A DNA stretch of 64,000 nucleotides from Seonamhaeicola sp. S2-3 (GTDB lineage: Bacteria > Bacteroidota > Bacteroidia > Flavobacteriales > Flavobacteriaceae), in the NCBI RefSeq assembly GCF_001971785.1, contig NZ_CP019389.1, positions 1,809,001 through 1,873,000 on the forward strand. The letters run 5' to 3'. Below, one piece after another: positions 60,907 through 64,000 of the stretch. Both the position numbers and the translations under genes were made by a program. Position 1 is the first letter of the stretch. Each line of letters begins with the position of its first letter. A model generated the notes under the pieces. That model was not told the origin of the DNA, did not search any database, and saw nothing but the letters and a program-made list of their open reading frames with translations.

Positions 60907-61581
60907 ATGGATTACGCAAAAGAGTTTGAGAAATTCGCTATAAAAGACCAAGGTATTAGTAGTACATATTACAATAAAATAATTAGCAGTATGTATCCTA
61001 CTAATTTAACCCCCAATATTATTGAAGAACGCCAAATGAACATCGCTATTTTTGATGTGTTCTCTCGTTTAATGATGGATAGAATTATTTTTATGGGAAC
61101 TGCTATTAATGATCAAGTAGCAAACATAATACAAGCTCAACTACTATTTTTAGAAAGTACAGACCCTAATAAAGACATACAAATTTATATTAATTCTCCA
61201 GGAGGAAGCGTGTATGCAGGATTAGGTATTTATGATACTATGCAGTTTATAAAACCAGATGTAGCAACTATTTGTACAGGTATGGCAGCCTCAATGGGGG
61301 CAGTTTTATTATGCGCAGGTGCACATGGTAAGCGTAGCGGATTAACACATTCTAGAGTTATGATTCATCAACCTTTAGGTGGAGCTCAAGGTCAAGCAAG
61401 TGATATTGAAATTACGGCTAGAGAAATTTTAACCTTAAAAGAAGAGCTTTATAAAATTATAAGTAAGCATACAGGGCAAGATTACGACAAAATATATGAA
61501 GATAGTGACCGAGATTATTGGATGAAAGCCGATAAAGCTAAAGAATATGGTATGATTGACGAAATTTTATCAAGAGATTAA
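60907..61581 (+). CDS. clpP: ATP-dependent Clp protease proteolytic subunit ClpP
   Basis: The protein has 224 residues. The catalytic Ser is S129 (GMAASMG) and His is H154 (RVMIHQP); the Asp follows in the C-terminal third. The oligomer interface motif [16 protein letters not shown] is intact. The N-terminal pre-region up to about residue 25 may be processed. It pairs with ClpX, encoded 75 bases downstream. Confidence 0.97.
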   Translation: MDYAKEFEKFAIKDQGISSTYYNKIISSMYPTNLTPNIIEERQMNIAIFDVFSRLMMDRIIFMGTAINDQVANIIQAQLLFLESTDPNKDIQIYINSPGGSVYAGLGIYDTMQFIKPDVATICTGMAASMGAVLLCAGAHGKRSGLTHSRVMIHQPLGGAQGQASDIEITAREILTLKEELYKIISKHTGQDYDKIYEDSDRDYWMKADKAKEYGMIDEILSRD

Positions 61582-61655
61582 ATAAAAATTTGTAATTTTA
61601 ATTAATTGTTACAAAAGGATTTACAATTAATTATTCTTAAAATTGAATTAGATTA

Positions 61656-62888
61656 ATGGCAAAAGAAGAGTTAGAATGTTCGTTTTGTGGTAGAAAAAAA
61701 CCTGAAACTAACTTATTAATAGCAGGTTTAGATGCTCACATCTGTGATAGATGTATAGAGCAAGCGCATGGTATTGTGCTTGAAGAATCTAAGCAAAACG
61801 ACAGCAGTGATTTGTCGGCAGAATTAAAACTTCGTAAACCACAGCAAATTAAATCGTTTTTAGATGAATATATTATTGGGCAAGACACTACTAAAAGAGT
61901 AATGTCTGTAGCAGTATATAACCACTACAAGCGTTTATTACAACCACCATCTCAAGATGATATAGATATTCAAAAGAGTAATATCATTATGGTTGGGCAA
62001 ACTGGTACCGGAAAAACGTTAATGGCAAAAACTATTGCTAGAATGTTAAACGTACCTTTGGCTATTGTTGATGCTACAGTTTTAACTGAGGCTGGTTATG
62101 TAGGTGAAGACGTAGAAAGCATTTTAACGCGTTTATTGCAGGCAGCAGATTATAATTTAGAAAAAGCAGAAAAGGGTATTGTTTTTATAGATGAAATAGA
62201 TAAAATTGCTCGTAAAAGTGATAACCCATCTATAACAAGAGATGTTTCTGGTGAAGGTGTACAACAAGCACTGCTGAAACTTTTAGAAGGAACCGTGGTA
62301 AATGTTCCGCCAAAAGGAGGAAGAAAGCACCCAGACCAAAAGTTTATTGAAGTAAATACAGAAAATATTTTATTTATTGCAGGAGGAGCTTTTGATGGAA
62401 TTGATAGAGTTATTACCAAGCGTTTAAATATGCAAGCGGTTGGTTACAGTGCTTCAAAATCTGATGATATCATAGATCCTGATAATTTATTGCAATATAT
62501 TATTCCAAAAGATTTAAAAGACTTTGGATTAATACCAGAAATTATTGGCCGTTTGCCTGTTTTAACACATATGGATCCATTAGATGCAAAAACACTTAGA
62601 GCCATATTAACAGAGCCAAAAAATGCCATTATTAAGCAATATAAAAAGTTGTTTGCAATGGATGATATTGATTTTTCAATAACAACTGGAGCGTTAGACT
62701 TTATTGTAGAAAAGGCTATTGAGTATAAATTAGGAGCAAGAGGATTACGTTCACTATGTGAAGAAATTTTAACAGATGCTATGTTTGAATTACCAAGTTC
62801 TGATGAGAAGAGCCTAAACGTTACAAAAGCATATGCTGAAGATAAATTAACTAAAACTACATTAAAGAAGCTTAAAGCGGTTTCTTAA
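61656..62888 (+). CDS. clpX: ATP-dependent Clp protease ATP-binding subunit ClpX
   Basis: The protein has 410 residues. The N-terminal zinc-binding domain carries C8, C11, C30 and C33. Walker A (GQTGTGKT), Walker B ([11 protein letters not shown]), the pore and sensor motifs ([23 protein letters not shown]) and the ClpP-docking IGF-type region are present. It unfolds tagged substrates for ClpP. It is followed by a terminator. Confidence 0.97.
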   Translation: MAKEELECSFCGRKKPETNLLIAGLDAHICDRCIEQAHGIVLEESKQNDSSDLSAELKLRKPQQIKSFLDEYIIGQDTTKRVMSVAVYNHYKRLLQPPSQDDIDIQKSNIIMVGQTGTGKTLMAKTIARMLNVPLAIVDATVLTEAGYVGEDVESILTRLLQAADYNLEKAEKGIVFIDEIDKIARKSDNPSITRDVSGEGVQQALLKLLEGTVVNVPPKGGRKHPDQKFIEVNTENILFIAGGAFDGIDRVITKRLNMQAVGYSASKSDDIIDPDNLLQYIIPKDLKDFGLIPEIIGRLPVLTHMDPLDAKTLRAILTEPKNAIIKQYKKLFAMDDIDFSITTGALDFIVEKAIEYKLGARGLRSLCEEILTDAMFELPSSDEKSLNVTKAYAEDKLTKTTLKKLKAVS

Positions 62889-62908
62889 TTCAATTTAAAT
62901 ACAGTCAT

Positions 62909-62938
62909 AAAAAAACCACGCTATTAGCGTGGTTTTTT
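62909..62938. terminator. Bidirectional Rho-independent terminator after clpX
   Basis: A 13-bp stem (AAAAAACCACGCT and AGCGTGGTTTTTT) with a three-base loop (ATT) has A and T runs on both sides, so it works in both directions, for clpX and for the convergent minus-strand OmpA gene. Confidence 0.85.
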
Positions 62939-63122
62939 ATTTTTATGGATGTGTTAATTAATAATAAACATTATGGATACGTTCCAATATCTTATTTAAG
63001 ATACTTTAAAAGTATACTTATTTGTTAGTGCATCAAAACGAATTTTCGGCTTTTAGATGATTAGACAAAATACTCGTTTAAAACCTTTTTTTACTTGTAT
63101 TTAGTCGGATACGCCTTTTTAT

Positions 63123-63998
63123 CTATTCTAAAATAACAAACTCTACCCGTCTGTTAGTTTGGTGTTCATCATTAGAACATTTTTTAGATTTACAATCAAT
63201 TAATGGTTGAGATTCACCAAACCCTTTTGAAATTAACCTATCTTTTTCTATACCAAGGTTGGTTAAATAATTCAAAGCAGACCAAGCACGTTTATTAGAT
63301 AGTTTTAAATTGTAAGCCTCATTTCCTCTTATATCAGTGTGTGCGTTTATAGAGATTTTCATTTCAGGATTTTCTCTAAGAACTTTTACAATCTTATTTA
63401 ATGAAATGGTAGATTCTTCCTTAATACTGTGCTTAGCGTAATCAAAATATATATTCTCTAAAACAATATGCATTTTATCTTTAACTTTAGCAATAACAGG
63501 CTCTGTTGTGTTTAGTTTATATTTTTCATTGTAAGTCGTGTCATAACCTCTGTTAGCTAAAAATTTAAAAGTTCCATTTTTAAATCCATCCTTTTGTGTA
63601 GTTATAGTATATGTTTCAAAAGGTTTAATGTTATCAAACTTAAATTCACCAAATTCGTTAGTAGTTTGTCTAGCTATTTCAATATTGTCTTCATCTGTAA
63701 GAACAACTAGGGTATTTGGTAATTTAATGTTGGTCTCTAAATCTAAAATAGTTCCTTTTAAAGATTGTGATATGCCTTTGTTTTCTACTGTATAAATATC
63801 AAAACCACCTTTGCCATTAGGTTTATTAGATGATACATACCCTTTGTTTTTAGTAGCAAAAAAGAATGCTACTTCATCATAAGGGGTGTTAATAGTATTT
63901 CCTAAATTTCTAGGGGTTTTATATTGGTTGTTGTTTAGTATTTTGCTAACAAATAAATCATGACCACCAAGTCCTTCATGTCCTTTTGAAGAAAAATA
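63123..63998 (-). CDS. OmpA family protein with PD40 and carboxypeptidase-regulatory-like domains, C-terminal part (5' end outside window)
   Basis: The frame is open to the right edge, so the last 291 residues are present; an internal ATG at 63473 is not the start. In order they hold a PD40 propeller blade (YFSSKGHEGLGG, KNKGYVSSNKPNGKGGFDIY), a CarboxypepD_reg-like domain (LKGTILDLETNIKLP, RQTTNEFGEFKF) and an OmpA domain (NAHTDIRGNEAYNLKLSNKR, ending NRRVEFVILE). It has the same domain order as the gene at 3382-5265, which suggests that another porP/adhesin unit lies to the right. Confidence 0.9.
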   Translation of the reverse strand, partial: YFSSKGHEGLGGHDLFVSKILNNNQYKTPRNLGNTINTPYDEVAFFFATKNKGYVSSNKPNGKGGFDIYTVENKGISQSLKGTILDLETNIKLPNTLVVLTDEDNIEIARQTTNEFGEFKFDNIKPFETYTITTQKDGFKNGTFKFLANRGYDTTYNEKYKLNTTEPVIAKVKDKMHIVLENIYFDYAKHSIKEESTISLNKIVKVLRENPEMKISINAHTDIRGNEAYNLKLSNKRAWSALNYLTNLGIEKDRLISKGFGESQPLIDCKSKKCSNDEHQTNRRVEFVILE

Positions 63999-64000
63999 TA

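Noticed and set aside
1-64000. CRISPR array, tRNA or rRNA genes
   Set aside because: No regularly spaced identical repeats and no cloverleaf or rRNA-like sequence were seen by eye; short structured RNAs cannot be ruled out without a covariance search.

Overview
The window is a stretch of chromosome from a low-GC member of the phylum Bacteroidota, almost certainly family Flavobacteriaceae. The evidence is the type IX secretion (T9SS) and gliding gene set (a type B sorting domain protein, PorP/SprF proteins, SprA, a RemB-like protein), TonB proteins with the flavobacterial PGCE motif, a malic enzyme fused to a phosphotransacetylase-like domain, promoters of the TTG-N19/20-TAnnTTTG type, and the absence of clear Shine-Dalgarno sequences. 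No rRNA, tRNA or CRISPR array was seen.

Layout. 1-5265: the end of a giant repeat-rich adhesin with a T9SS type B C-terminus, followed by a PorP/SprF protein and an OmpA/PD40 protein, closed by a terminator. 5406-11042: a small membrane protein, ruvB, queG, the malic enzyme and ruvA. 11050-19080: sprA (the T9SS outer-membrane channel), gcvH and a VanZ-like protein. 19140-24592: two tonB paralogues and a RemB-like outer-membrane protein that share a TonB C-terminal domain. A complete ISL3-like (ISAon1-type) insertion sequence with an intact 8-bp target duplication sits between the two tonB genes. 24656-26470: a small minus-strand metal/metalloid cluster (arsR-type repressor, ArsP-type permease, small membrane protein) with two matching operators.

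26735-32056: a cytochrome c oxidase assembly operon (ctaB, two subunit III genes, subunit IV, a cysteine-free SCO-like protein, a true SCO protein, a DUF420 protein, a small CxxC protein). 32143-38467: a MacB-type export operon (ATPase, two permeases, HlyD-type adaptor, TolC-type channel), followed by tsaB. 38464-43031, minus strand: an MscS channel, DUF1304, a YyaL/DUF255 protein, dodecin and a NifU-type protein with two Nfu N-terminal domains. 43210-49097: a lone PorP/SprF protein, a vWA lipoprotein, a two-component pair (TPR/LytS-type kinase and LytTR regulator) and a gamma-carbonic anhydrase.

49101-49167 is a GC-rich chain of small hairpins that looks like a dispersed repeat. 49173-57392, minus strand: the envelope biogenesis run murI, two ompH/skp genes, bamA, uppS, a DUF6089 protein, nadK and a CBS protein. 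57480-62888, plus strand: pdxJ, an alpha/beta hydrolase, a small holin-like membrane protein, then tig, clpP and clpX. The right edge (63123-63998, minus strand) holds the C-terminal part of a second OmpA/PD40 protein.

Most of the window is conserved core genome. The least ordinary parts are the fresh IS insertion, the shared TonB domain in three neighbouring genes, the arsR/arsP cluster with paired operators, the cysteine-free SCO-like protein, a terminator hairpin buried inside tsaB, the hairpin-chain repeat, and a GC-richer unassigned block before ctaB. I did not find a clearly new multi-gene system.
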